Assembly (NCBI RefSeq): GCF_000001735.4
Contig: NC_003070.9
Span: 17,283,971 to 17,347,970, forward strand
Length of the DNA stretch: 64,000 nucleotides
Direction: 5' to 3'
Source: Arabidopsis thaliana
Taxonomy: Eukaryota; Streptophyta; Magnoliopsida; Brassicales; Brassicaceae
Shown: one piece after another, positions 1 to 13,800 of the stretch
Numbering within the stretch: the stretch's first letter is position 1
Layout: each line of letters opens with the position of its first letter
Notes under the pieces: model-generated
The model's database searches: none
What the model was told of the DNA's origin: nothing
Seen by the model: the letters and a program-made list of their open reading frames with translations, nothing else
Program-made: the position numbers and the translations under genes

Positions 1-148
1 TTTTGTAAAGTGTAAACGCAAACACCAAACAGAGTTTCTCCTTTCGTTTGTAATTGGCGTATACAATTAACAACAGAAGTGAAATGGATTTATATGCATA
101 AAAACTAACAAACACCTAAGAACTATGAGAAGATGGTTAAATTTGTAC

Positions 149-1639
<1,491 letters not shown>

Positions 1640-1722
1640 TTCTTCTTCAGTGTTTTCTTGGAGAAGAAGAAGAGAAAATGATGAAGAAGACGATTGTATG
1701 ATGGACAAGAGATGGTGGTGGG

Positions 1723-1733
1723 GTATATATAAA
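1723..1733 (-). promoter_or_regulatory. TATA box of RD21A
   Basis: On the minus strand a TTTTATATATA run lies about 85-95 bases upstream of the RD21A ATG, a normal distance for a plant TATA element plus a short leader. No other core promoter motif competes nearby. Confidence 0.6.
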
Positions 1734-1739
1734 AGCCAA

Positions 1740-4700
1740 ATGAGATAAGTGTAATAATTGTTAGTTTTCTATTTTAATGTTTTCGTTCGTCACTCTTTTT
1801 AATTTTCTAAAATAATGGTGACTTGTTCCGAATTTTTTTATTAGAAAGTTCAATTTCGGAAAGGAAAAAATCCGTATGTTAGAAGAAAAAAAAGATAGGA
1901 AAAATCCAAATTATTTTTTTGATACGATAGAGAAACAATAAAAGTTATATGTATCCAACAAGTTGAAACGGAATCAAAACAGAAAAAAAGAATTAAAAAT
2001 AAGTGGATCTAAAATAAATGAAGATAAGTGATTTATGGGCTTCTTTGTAGATAAGATATCATATGGGGTTTGACAAAAAAATAACTCCATGTTGAACTAT
2101 AATTGAAACTGAAAAAAAAAAGAGTAGCAAATCAGATAATAAATAGTAAATAGTGCATTATTTACAATTTTTCAAATAATGTACATTTACCACTATTACT
2201 CATGTTATATTTGAACTAAAAAGAGGGAACCCAAACCAACATCAAATCATTTTTTTGTTTGTTATTATTATCCCTTTTCTCATTTCCTCTTTTTCCCAAC
2301 AAAAATTTATGAGTCAAGTTTTCTTAATAATATTGAAAAGAAAAGTGGGCCAAAATAAATCTTGAGCCAAAAAAGAAAAGAACTCAAATCATTCTTTTTG
2401 TCATTTTAATAAGAAAAAAAAAATCAAAAACTTCAAATAAATGAACAAATCATCTCTAAACTTATACTTAATTGTATTTATTTTCTTAAATATTCAAAAA
2501 CAAAAACTTGAGCCAAAATCCGATTTAAAAATCCTAATTAATTTCAGGGTCGGTTGAGATATTTTGATAAGTGAAAAAAAAAACAATAGTGTAAAGATGA
2601 AATCTATAAATGTGAATATGTGATGGTCAATTATTGGTTAGACAATATGGGTAGGAAGAGATGAGACGTCACTGATCTCTAATTGGCAAGCCAAAAATAA
2701 AATGTCCACACAAATAGGAGCGCGTGTTCTCACGTATTGTAAAAGACGCGTGGATAGGATTGTTACATGTAACTCGAGATTCTTATGAGTTTTTGATAAT
2801 ATAGAATCTAAAGTCTTACAAGTTACCATTATGAAATTAGATTGTTGTCTCTATTATTATGATTCCTTCCGAAATTAAAAGACTCAAAATATTTTCTATA
2901 ATTTATTCATTTTACTCAAACTTCTTTAATATAATGCTTTCAAGAGTTAGCTTGTGACAATAGAACACTTGCTCTCTTTTTTTCGTCAGAGAATTAATAA
3001 AAATTATTATATTCAAGTGACATCGAATATTATACTTATCAAAATAAAAAAAATAATATTGTAATTTAGAGTTTTGGAAAAGAAAAAACTCAACAATAGT
3101 TTTGCGTGTAGAGATACACTGATGACGATATTGGAATTTATACATTCAATAAAAAGTATTAATGTGAAACGTATAATATGACTGAATAACGAATCATTAA
3201 TTAGTATTTTAGAACTTTATTACACGCTAGTGTACATATGGCCAAAAACATTGAGACACAACTAACGCTCCTAGCCTAAGGGGAACTACATTCTATAATG
3301 AATCATAATAAGATGTACACTCAATAATCATAGACACATACTTTGAATGGAGACGATACGGTGCGAGACAAAAGAATATCAAAACTACATGTAAATTTTC
3401 TTTTTTTAATGCTTTGAACCGCACCTACCCACCTCCATGCTCCAAGTCACCATGAGAAACAAAACAATCAAAATCTATTGACGCAAAAAGGTAAACACTT
3501 TGCAATCAAGTAGAATATACTCATCATATGATACCAATGCTGAAGAACCAGCGAATTCAATTCTCCAATCTAAAGTTGAATTGCGAGATGGGATAAAATT
3601 TCTGACGGTGAAATTTGCGCATTAGTTATTGGTAAAATTTCATGACATGTTGAAATACGATTACATGGACAGAAAGTTTTGGATGGAACAGTACATATAC
3701 AGTCAAATGTATATGATTACATGACTACACTCTTAAACAGTTTGAGCTTATATTTTAAAATCTCTTATACGAACAGAATTAAATGTAACGGTTATGAAAA
3801 ACGCACGCACACCATCAAATGAAGGTTACACCTACCATTAAACTACCATCGTTTAGGTCATGGTCAAATCTTATTTGTAAAACAATTTGATGTAAAAAAA
3901 TGTGTGAAAGATTAATATTCTAAATATTTACTTTATACAAAATTAAAAATTAAATAAAAACCCGATTCTGATTTCTTCATTGAATCCGAAAGAGTAATTG
4001 CTTTTATTGATGTTGATTGATTTATTATTGTTTGCTTCCTTGTCGTTTATCCTTCTTTTTCTTTTTTTGCCATGAGATTAAACTGTGAGATCTATTTTGT
4101 GTAATTTCTACAACCTTTTTTCCAAACGAAATGTTTGTATTTTTAGCATAAGAAAATATGAAAACAGTTTTAGTCTTTCCAATAGATGTGCTATTTTCTA
4201 CTTCTGGATGAACAAGATTCAACTAAAATTTTCGCAACTGTACGTAGTAGATTTTATTCAAAACAGAGATAATTGAAAAAAAAAAAAAAAAAAAGGATTG
4301 AAGAAGTTTAATCTTGAACGTAGGATAGGCCATATACGTGTAACGTCAACCTCCAGGAACGTGCTTGCGTGATTAGCCATTCGCAAGGTAGCTCGAAAAA
4401 TATCTGATGTTGACATTCATAAACCTAACTGTAGTTGGAATGGCAAATTGGCAACATTTTTTTAATAAAATTTCTTGTCCTTCCTCAATTGTTTTTTGTT
4501 TTTTGTCCTTATGACTTATAGACTTTTTTTAAGAGTTGGATCTGGTCCGCGGGTTATAGCCCATTTAAAACAGCTTTACTAGTTAGAGAGTAATTTGTTA
4601 TCTTACATATTCGATGACCACTTTGGGTTTTGAAATATTTTGGGCCCATTTTATTTGTATGGATAATGTGTATCTTGTGTATAATACTAGTTTTACATGA

Positions 4701-6060
4701 GGTTTTCTAACATAACCAATGTTGTTATGGCCCGTTCATTGTTGATAGGTTTTTCTGACAAATTTTAAATAGTTGAGGTTTTTTTTGGGAATTTTCCCGT
4801 TGATATATAATTTTTTTTTGGGTGATTTACCTTAATAACCATATTTGATAAATAAATTAAAAATATAGCACCATATGTATAAAAATTAAGAAAATAGCAT
4901 GTAAGGATAAGAAAAAGACAATTTTAGTGTTGAATTGGAGGTGAGATGATTTAGTAACACTTAGTTTAGTTTTGCACCTATTTGTTTTTTTTTGCTATAT
5001 ATCTTTTCCAAAAAATAGATTCCAATTATAAAATTTATTAGAAAAGCCCTATGTTTTTTTCTACATACAAAATAGTTTGAATTTTTAAAATCGGATTTGG
5101 ATTTATAAAATAGTAAATAGTGTTTGTAAGTAAAAACATGTTGTACTATTTTGGATAGAAATAAAATGTTGTACTATACTATTTTGGATGTATAGAAAAA
5201 CTATACCCTAAGATACAACATTGGCAACCCAAGCAACCAGATAACATAAGTGGTATCTGAAAAATCTACTTTGTGCTTCTCGTTTGTTTGTCATGTGATA
5301 CAGAAAAAAGAAAGAGAGAAGAGATTGAGAGAAGAAAGAAAAAGAGATGAGAGAGAGAGGAGAGAAGGAGGGACTTAGAATGAGGTGGAGAGAAAGGGGT
5401 AAATATGCTATTATTATATATAATATGGAGAGTATAACTGTTTTTTTGTCTTGTGTTACTTTCTTAATTTATAAGTTTTTGTTAGTTATTCTTGCAAATT
5501 TCTCTTTTTTCTATATATATTTTTTTGTTTATATCTTCTCCATTGATATTTGTACTCTTTTTTATTATACTGATTATTTTTTCCTAAAGGGTGAAGTCAA
5601 AATTTCTATTAGAAATACAGGTTGTGTTAAACATTTATATGTTAAATTACATGATGGAATGATTTGTTTGTTTGTTTTTTATCAAAGGGTTATATTGACT
5701 TTTTAGGATCACAGGTGATACAAAACAAATTGGGTCTAGCCATACAAAGTGATAACATAATTTAAACAAACATAAAACAAAAAAAAGAGGCCCAACCCAC
5801 AATGGAATGATACATTCGTTTTCTTTCTTTTTTTTATAAGCTTTCTTACATAACACCTTTTGAAATATGAATCTCTTTCTGTTTTTGAATAATGAATGTT
5901 CCATTTTTCACACGTTAAAAAAAATTAATGCATCATTTTTACTAAACAATTTTCTTTTATTCTGGAGCTATAGTAATTTAATAAGTTTAATTATTTTCAA
6001 TCAATATTTTGCTAAAATCTATAGTTTTATTGTCATTATTTTTGAGTGTCATGGTACTGT
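1740..6060. other. Gene-poor AT-rich interval upstream of RD21A
   Basis: No convincing coding exon on either strand. About 1 kb upstream of RD21A (2660-2750) there are ACGT-core motifs (GACGTCAC, TCACGTAT, GACGCGTGG) that could act as stress or ABA elements; this is motif matching only. A GA-rich stretch lies at 5305-5400. Open frames here (for example 5347-5706) are low-complexity and have no recognisable domain. Confidence 0.5.
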
Positions 6061-6069
6061 ACAACTTTC

Positions 6070-6090
6070 ATGGTAACTATTAGTTACCAT
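6070..6090. repeat. Perfect 21-nt palindrome at the flank of the TIR element
   Basis: ATGGTAACTA-T-TAGTTACCAT, two 10-base arms around one base, ten bases left of the element starting at 6100. Confidence 0.85.
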
Positions 6091-6099
6091 AAAAACTAT

Positions 6100-6845
6100 T
6101 AGGGTTGGGCATTCGGGTACGTGGGTCGGGTTCGGGTAATACCTGATCGGGTATGAGTATATCGGGTATACTATTCTAGGATCAAATAGGGTAAATAGAA
6201 AACTTCGGTTCGGGTTCTTCGGTTCCAATCGGGTTCGGATTGGTTCGGTATAGAATTTTAGAACCGCTAAATACCTGAAAAAAATCAGGTATTTTATATC
6301 CAAATATCCAAAATTTTACCCAAATACTCGAAATTGTACATGAATACCCGAAATTTGTACCCAAATAGTCAAAAAATTTACCCAAATACCTGAAATTATA
6401 CCTGAATACCCGAAATTTATACCAAAATAGTCAAAACTTTTACCTAAATATCTGAATTTTACCCGAATAACCGAAATTTTGTCCAAATATCCAAAACATT
6501 TACGACTATTTTGCATATATAAATATTTAGTATTAAGTATTTAAATATAGATACATTTAGTTTTTAGTAATTATTCTTGAATATTTGGATATAAATATAT
6601 TTGGTTAAATATTAAATATTAAATAAATTTTTATATGTATAAATCTATGAATAAGTATATGTAATTTTGGGTAAGCGGATATCCTTTCAGGTATCGGGTT
6701 TGGGTCGGGTATTACTCTATACACCCGGATACAACAATCTAAGACCCAATAGGATAAATAACTAATATCCGTACCCGCCCCGAACCGATTTTCTCGGATC
6801 GGTTTCGGTTCGGATTTTCGAGTACGAGTTTTTTGCCGAGGCCTA
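6100..6845. mobile_element. Decayed TIR transposon (hAT-like, non-autonomous)
   Basis: The left end reads TAGGGTTGGGCA and the right end, reverse complemented, TAGGCCTCGGCA: 9 of 12 positions match as terminal inverted repeats. Both subterminal regions are rich in TCGGGT / CGGTTCGG words, and 6290-6510 is built from short degenerate repeats around ACCCAAATA and CGAAATT. The flanking 8-mers (AAAACTAT and GTAACTTA) do not match well, so the target duplication has decayed or the boundary is off by a few bases. There is no transposase. The hAT assignment rests on end sequence only. Confidence 0.5.
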
Positions 6846-7149
6846 GTAACTTATCATAAAAATGATACCAAAAATGATAAAAGAAAAGTACTTTCAACTT
6901 TTTGTATTGCTATCTTAACATTTATTTCTTAGAAATGGAGAGTATATAGGAATGTAAAAATAAATATTTAACTACAGATTAACACCTTTACTGCAGTTTA
7001 GTGCTTTTATTTTCACTTTTGAAATAGACTATTAGGAAAAGAATCTAGTTTAAAAAAAGTAGTAGGAAAACTAAAATCAGACGGACGGAAGCAAAAGACA
7101 AAAAGAAAAGGAAACACGTTAACGAGTGAATGCCACGTCATCACTAGAC

Positions 7150-8500
7150 AGCAAAACTAAGGATCCGACGAACACGACTTCTTTCACGGTAATAACGAAA
7201 AACCGACGTCGGACAAAAGTCAAAAGTTGACAACTCAAACACAAACACAAACACACTCTTATGACTTTTTTTTTCTTCAACAACGCTTCTTTTGTTAGCT
7301 CATTCGTTCAACAACAATCTAACCCATTTTGTCTCTTCACATTGGACACAACTACAAATATATAAAATTCCACTTTTTACAACTTTTTGTAATTTTCTGC
7401 AATTACTACTATTATTTAGTTTTCTTTTCAAAGTCAAAACATTCTAACAATAGCCTCTGATATACATACACACATGGCCGGTTTTTAGATGTGAGTAGAT
7501 CATTTAAGCAAGGTATAATTTTATTAGATAGAAACATATTTTGAAGCACATCAAATGATCTACTATTTATAAAATATTTGCACAAAGCCTACAAATAGTT
7601 TAAGGTGGAAAAAGATTATACCTGAAATAATCTAAAGGATGGCCATAAAATATATACATTACTAAATTATTTAAAGAAAACACGAAATCCAAATCAACTA
7701 GTCTAACATTTGTAATTTCTGCAATATTCTTTTTTATTTTATTATTGTTTAATTTTAATTTTCAAAGTCAGAGTCTAACAATACATGTCGATCAAGCCTG
7801 GTAGGTTGGAGAAAATTGATCTAATGTTTGCCACTAATATGACTGACTACGCATTAAGAAAATAGTACTTATATAGTTAATCGCAATTTGTTTGAATTTT
7901 TGTGTGCAATTCCTTTAACCTTTATAACTATTATATAAATATGTAATTTTATATTCAAAGTCAGCGTCTAACAATAACCTCTCAGCCAAAACAAGTAGGT
8001 TGGAAAAAACTGATCAAAACTTCTCCGCTAATATGATGAATATATACATAATATAGTCTTCTTTTAACATGTCTAATTTTAGATAAATTAAACATGGTAT
8101 GATTTCAAAATCTAAAATTAAAATAAAAGAGATTAAATAAGCATATAAACTGGAGTCTATAAATTTTATAAACATGTTTTTTACATATTAATAAAAACAT
8201 TTTTGCATAAAATCCAAAACTAGTTTAAGAACAGTTAGAAATTGTTCTGAATACACATTTTAAAAAGATGCCACCTGAAATATTCAAAGGCCATAAAATA
8301 TTACTATTTGTATAAAGAAAACGCGAAGTCGAAATCAATTAGTCCAACATTCTTGGTCAATAAATGCCTTTTGCTTACACACGCACCCACACACAACTAT
8401 ATATACACACACAAGCCTTTCCATCTCATAACTCAACAACTCGTTTTGACAAAGCCAACATTTTGAGAGAGAACTCAATAAGAGAAGTAATAAACCGAAG
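7150..8500 (+). promoter_or_regulatory. Upstream region of the PIPL peptide gene
   Basis: A CCACGTCA element lies at 7132-7139, the palindrome CCGACGTCGG at 7203-7212, and W-box cores AGTCAAAAGTTGAC just after it (7218-7231). A TATATATA run (about 8399) precedes the start codon by about 120 bases. W-boxes would fit a pathogen-responsive peptide gene; this is inference from motifs. Confidence 0.4.
7620..8355. repeat. Degenerate tandem duplication upstream of the PIPL peptide gene
   Basis: About 100 bases at 7620-7720 (CCTGAAATAATCTAAAGG ... ACACGAAATCCAAATCAACT ... GTCTAACATT) recur at 8272-8355 with substitutions and small gaps. A second word, CAAAGTCA followed by TCTAACAATA, recurs near 7431, 7765 and 7958. 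This is an old tandem duplication of promoter-proximal DNA with no coding content seen. Confidence 0.6.
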
Positions 8501-8515
8501 TTAAGTCAAGGATCG

Positions 8516-8785
8516 ATGGAGAAGAAGCTTATGATCTTGTTGTGCATCATCTTCTTGGTGGAGGTGTTTTCAATTCTTGGGGGAGTTGATTGCAGAGCAT
8601 TGCGAACAGAGCAAACGACCGGCTGTGATCAAACGACCGGCTGTGATCAAACGACCGCCACCGTAGAGAGTGGTGGTTTTGGCGTTTTCTCGGGGGCGGC
8701 GAACGGTTCGAGAGACCATCTTTTGATGAGGAGCTTGGCTTTCCGGTTAGCCTCTGGACCGAGCAGGAAAGGCCGTGGACACTAG
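8516..8785 (+). CDS. Secreted peptide precursor, PIP/PIPL family (SGPS motif)
   Basis: A single-exon 89-aa precursor. Residues 1-27 form a signal peptide (MEKKLMILLCIIFLVEVFSI...). The variable middle contains an exact 18-base tandem repeat (8612-8657) giving repeated DQTTGC. The C terminus ends in LASGPSRKGRGH, matching the SGPSxxGxGH signature of PAMP-induced secreted peptides, which are processed from the precursor C terminus and perceived in the apoplast. It differs from the canonical PIP core by K in place of the usual P-x-G-P spacing. Probably AT1G47178 (from memory). It lies between RD21A and WPP2, as its likely paralogue does on chromosome 5. Confidence is high for the family and lower for the exact name. 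Confidence 0.88.
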   Translation: MEKKLMILLCIIFLVEVFSILGGVDCRALRTEQTTGCDQTTGCDQTTATVESGGFGVFSGAANGSRDHLLMRSLAFRLASGPSRKGRGH

Positions 8786-11362
8786 TGACCATTGATATTG
8801 ATTTTTATTTTATTTTATTTTTGCCTTTGCATAAACTATATATAACGATTGTGTATTTAAGTTTTAGTTTCATTTCATCGCAAAAGGGAAAAAAAACATT
8901 TTTTAAAAGCATTGATTGATTCAATGCCATGTAATTCACTAATCAGAGGCTTAGTTACTGGCTTTTTCGTTTGCACAAGTCGTTATACATGTAAAGGTTT
9001 GATTTTTCTTGTTAATGGAATACAAAGGATTATAGTTTATTTATCCCATAGAAAAGTCACAAACAAAAAAGCAAGGACAGAAAAGAAAAGTAGTAAATTA
9101 AAGAAAGGGGGGCAAAATAATCTTTCGGTTAGTAATATAACAGATATATTAACTACTAAAATTCCAGTTTAGCTGGAAAGAGAGGAATAACAGAAATTAG
9201 GTTATTAACCTTTTAACTACAAAAATCAGTGTTTGTTGCAGTGTTTTTAAAATCGGACCGGAAGGAAAACGGGAAAGTTATCGATTAGAGACAATTGAAC
9301 TTGGTTTTAGTTTACGTGGAGTTAGGATTGTGAACCAACTTTGTTTTTTTTTTGAACACCAAGATTTTATATGCCAAAACCTATAATCTTTGCAGGTCCG
9401 AAACCACAACATTTATAATTAGTTTTGTTTCAAATGTCATTCGAATCAGCAATTTCAAAGATTCGCTTAATATTGTGAACCAACTTTAAAGATGTGGAGT
9501 TCTCTTAAACAGTTTTAAGTGTCTTCATGATACTTAAAGCAAAGATTCTACAATTTTAAGATGCATGACAAATGAGTCCATAAGAATTTTGATGAATTTT
9601 TAAAGGTAACTATGATCAAGGTCAATGTTTAAAATAAGAAATCAGTAAACAAGATCAACTCATTTACACATTTCCTACCGAACCACATGATAATTTAAAA
9701 TATGGAAGAAAAACACGAACCATTGTCGATTGATAAAGTAACATGGGCTGTTTTTTCTGTGACCTTAGAGTACAGAGACAAAAAAGGCACTCAGTAGAAG
9801 TATAACTCGTAACGTCTATATGTGAATTACATGGGGCATTTCCTAAAGAAATTTATAGTACATTCCTACACATGATATGTGAGAGTGTTATTTTGTTTCT
9901 GTATTCTTAAACAAATAAAACAAAAATAAAATCGAATGACATATACGAAAATATCAAATCGAAACCAAATTTGTAAGTGTTTGTCTATTAGTAAGTAGTT
10001 TTCATTTGTAGGTTTGTTCCCTTCTCTTCCATGTTTATAATTATTATATAAAGCGTTTGTACATGATTGGAATCCTTGACGAATTCAGTATTTAACTTTT
10101 TCTTGCAACCGTAAATCTTGTTTCAATCAAACTAATAGATTAATTAATTTGAAGCATTACAGTATTTAGGGCTTTTCTGTGGTTTTCTATTTTTATATAA
10201 TTTCATTTCCGATTACTGTTCTAATAACCGACGAGGAAGCATGAAAAGCAAAGTAAGTTGTACAGACAACTTCCTGCGTCGGTGAGAAAAATATATACAA
10301 TCCAAGAATCAGTTGATGACCTTTATGGCTTTATGCCTTTACGATTTCAACACTAAAGTAAGAAAAGTAAAACACTTACTTTCTTCAATTTAATACCAAA
10401 ATAAAATTAAGAAAATGAAAGTAATAATTGTGTAAAATTACTCCACAAGGAACAAAAAGGACAACAAATTTTAATTCAAACTATATAGGCTGCATAAACT
10501 GAATTTCTTTGAAAGAATTAATACCATCACTGGAGTATATCTTGCTCTTAAACATCCCACTTTTGTTCAAAAAAAAAAGAATGTATTTGCACAGAATGAC
10601 AAAACCTTTCCCCAATAATTAAGTAAATGACAAGAGTAATTATACCTTTGTCTATGAATGTATCATATTTTGAACAATTTATTTACCTCTTTCTGTTAAG
10701 GAACGATGATGGTCTTCTGTTTTTTTTTTTTTGTTATATTTCTTATGTAGACATCCAAATTTACCAAATATAATTGAGTTAATTGTATGCAAGGCATCAT
10801 AAAGTTAAAAACTTATAAGATCCGAAACATTGCAGAAGTGATTACGAAAACCGGCACTTCTTCCTTTGTAAAATAACGCTTCTACCCTTGTGTTATCATA
10901 TGGAGAAAACAAATAAAATGGAAAAGGAGATTCGTTGATTTTGGAGGAGATGAATGATCAGTGTTGGAGTTGGAATTCAGCAGCTGATAAAGGAGGACTA
11001 TATGGGCGATGAAGATGATGAATAGAGGAAGCTCGGTTTAAAAACCAAAATTGGAGATTCCATGGCGATATCTGATTTCGGATCACATGATTTTCCAAAC
11101 AAAAAGTCAATTAGGTAATATTTAAAGAGAGATCAAGATGTCTTTGAGTTGATTTAAGATTCGATTATGGTTTTTGGATTGCTTTCCAATGGCATAACTA
11201 TACAAATACACAAAATTTGTTTCATATAGAGCTTAAGACATCTTACAAATGACCAAATGACATAGAATATTACCCAAATGAAACTAAACCGGAGACTCCA
11301 ATTATAATCGGTTGAGCTGGTTAAAACCATCAAGCTAAGTGGTCAAGGGCCTAGGATGATAA
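8786..11362. other. Intergenic, no gene seen
   Basis: AT-rich DNA with no coding exon. It holds an imperfect hairpin at 10227-10283 and, at 11132-11215, a segment that recurs in part at 30402-30455. Open frames such as 8912-9172 lack any family feature and run through the probable 3' region of the peptide gene. Confidence 0.5.
10227..10283. repeat. Imperfect inverted repeat with a nested alternative stem
   Basis: ACCGACGAGGAAG pairs with CTTCCTGCGTCGGT (one bulge) across about 30 bases, and inside the right arm AAGTTGT-ACAG-ACAACTT forms a competing perfect 7-bp stem. Confidence 0.6.
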
Positions 11363-12357
11363 GGCCATCTACATTGGTAGATTCTCAAAAAAGAGTTTCT
11401 CATGAATAAAATATTGCTTATTTTAATTGAATTCAGATAAATTATTAATTTTAATGAAAAAAAAGAAAATCAACCATTCCTGAAAAAACACGTGGCCAGA
11501 AACGTCTCTCAGAGTTTCTGAAAACAGAGACGATTCTCACTTCTCTCTCTTCTTTTTCACCACTTTATATTATTTTAATAATAAGTATCTTTTCTAGATA
11601 TTGCAGATGGAGGGACAAACGCTCCTCCTTCTCTCTATAAAACAAAGTCGCCGCCGTTGTTGCTAGGGTTTCGGTCCCAGTGACTTTTTCAGCACCAGAA
11701 CCGAAATTTCTTGGTTTCTTCATGTTTAGTTTTTGTTTTCCTTCCTCTCTGACAGATCTGAACCTTTTTTTTTTCCAACGGTTTCAGATCTAAAATTTCA
11801 GATCTAAATCTACAATTTCTAAATTTTTCGTCTTTGGATTTTGCTGCTTGTTTTTGTCCCTTTTATGTGCAGCACCAGTTCTGGCCGTTCGAACCTCGGC
11901 AGAGGCGAGTTCTTTCACCGCCTTCAGAAGTAGATTTCTCTCCTTTGAAGATCTCGATCTCCTTTCTTCTTCTTATGACCATCATCATTTGGGTCGCGGG
12001 GTGTTTGTTTGTTCACCGCCGTTTGTGGTAAAGAGAGTCCTGGTTTTGTTGGTTTTGTTTTCCTTAGTGTGAATCTGTTTGTTTTTATGGTGATTTAGAC
12101 TTTGTAATTTTATTTTTGATTTTTTGAGTTTGGATTCCGAGAAGATTGGTTCAGATGCGTGTATTTGTATGTTTGAGTTTATTTCCTCTTTAATTTTTCT
12201 TAATTAGATTTTTGTTTCTAGGAGTCTACATGTACTCGCCGGCTTATGTCTTTGGAAGGTTTGATTGCATTGCCGCCTATTGTATTCAGAACTTATTTCA
12301 TCAATATAATTTACCATTCTAGTGAAGAAAAAAAAAATATTGTTGATGGAGGTGCTC
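11363..12357. mobile_element. Non-autonomous TIR element with TAA target duplication (PIF/Harbinger-like)
   Basis: Left end GGCCATCTACAT and right end (reverse complement) GAGCACCTCCAT match at 8 of 12 positions. TAA lies immediately outside both ends (11360-11362 and 12358-12360), as expected for PIF/Harbinger insertions. The 995-bp interior has no transposase but looks like a gene 5' end: a TCTCTATAAAACA TATA-type motif near 11632, a pyrimidine-rich leader, a GTTGCTAGGGTTTCGG segment and a TTTTATGTGCAG acceptor-like site near 11872. The class is inferred from ends and TSD only. Confidence 0.5.
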
Positions 12358-12592
12358 TAACTCTTCTAATCCTAATACTAAAAACAAGATCGTTGAAAAT
12401 TAAAAAGAATAATCCAATTAGAACAAAGGTACATCTTTCTTCTTTGGATCTAAAGAAATAATATACTCCCAAAAGTAGAATGTACACTTGGTGAATGGGA
12501 CATGAAGCACATGTGTGGAAGCTAATATAGGAGTTTTTCTTCTCACGTGTCTTTTCCTACAAAGCTTCATGATCAGTTGATCACCTCTCCGC

Positions 12593-12973
12593 TTACACTT
12601 GTCTTAAAAAAAAAAAGCCAACGCTTAGCGTACCACACAGATTATAGACTTCTGAATTTTTTGTTGGCATGAAGTTGCTCTGCCAAAAAAGGGTCATCAC
12701 CCTTCTAGCAAACAATATAATCTCAATCTCTTTACTGACCAAGCCTCCCATTTGTGATGATGGGGTCATCCAGGATGACAAAAATTGTTTGGCTGAGATC
12801 TTATCAATCAATTGACCAATAAGCATAGTTTCTATTTCACATTTTTTCAATCTGGTTATTCCCATATCCGCCTGCTTTTTGTAACTTATGAATAAAAGTA
12901 TTAAACCAAAAAATTTCTGATTTCTAAACCTACATTTGATTTTATCTAATCTCCTTTCCACATCACAAAACAA
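12593..12973 (-). other. Unassigned 126-codon open frame
   Basis: An ATG-to-stop frame on the minus strand with a mixed, non-low-complexity composition (CEIETMLIGQLIDKISAKQF..., QMGGLVSKEIEIILF). I recognise no domain, signal peptide or splice context. It lies just outside the TAA-flanked element and could be an exon of a lost mobile-element gene. Chance is also possible. Confidence 0.2.
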
Positions 12974-13539
12974 AACTATGTAACTGTAGTTATAAGTTAT
13001 TGGCTTACATATAAACTATGTATGTTTTTCTAAGTCATTGTTTTTTGGATTCTTGAATTGATAAAGAAATTCATGACGATTCTGTATGGAAGAACTGCGA
13101 ACTTTAAAACTCTATTTTGACTGTAATCCCTAACCACTAACCAGAGAAGACTAGAGAGAATATCAAAGAATCAGTGAAATTGTTTCAGTTACTAAATTAA
13201 ACGAATACAGAGGTCAATGAACTCGAAACATACCCACCTGAGCATAGGAAGGAAGAAGGAAGAAGGAGAAAATAGACTGGAATCATCCTCTAATTCTATG
13301 TAAAACAACATAAGAACAAACACTATCTACACATTACATAACTTGGTTTAAAATTCAACTGGCCAAAATCTAATCCAATAGAATAGGAATACAAAAACAG
13401 AGTAAAAACAGAAAGAAACCGCTATGACATAACCACTAGAAACTTGTAGGCAGTGTTTTTCATGTTCTGATGTAATTAGGTTCATCAAACTAGTTACTTG
13501 AGGATTTATAAAATCTAAAGATACTTAATCCGTGCTCCG

Positions 13540-13800
13540 ACTCACCACAAGTTCATGTCATCACTGAAAAATCCAAAGAACTTTCAGCCTAATCCTAATG
13601 GTGTGTTCTAAAGAACTCCAAATCCAATCGACCAAACACTACACAACCTATAAGCCATAGAAAGCTGCATACACCAAAGTAAGACAAACTCACATGTTCC
13701 TGTCACCACTGAAAAGTAACAGAACTTCAGCTTAATCGTAATTGTAACCCAATTTAAAAAACGTTACATAACTCAATGGTAAGCTGCATAGAGACACTAA
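13540..13800. repeat. Degenerate direct repeat downstream of WPP2
   Basis: A TCATGTCATCACTGAAAAAT ... CTTTCAGCCTAATC block (from about 13553) recurs about 130 bases later as TCCTGTCACCACTGAAAAGT ... CTTCAGCTTAATC, each followed by a GCTGCATA word. It is non-coding. Confidence 0.5.

Noticed and set aside
5347-5706. 119-aa plus-strand open frame
   Set aside because: It starts in a GA-rich simple repeat and continues as T-rich hydrophobic low-complexity sequence; no domain, no splice context.
6290-6510. CRISPR-like spaced repeats
   Set aside because: Repeat words are short, degenerate and irregularly spaced within a plant TIR element; no cas genes and a eukaryotic context.
8912-9172. 86-aa plus-strand open frame after the PIPL gene
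   Set aside because: Lys-rich translation of AT-rich 3' flank; no signal peptide or family motif.
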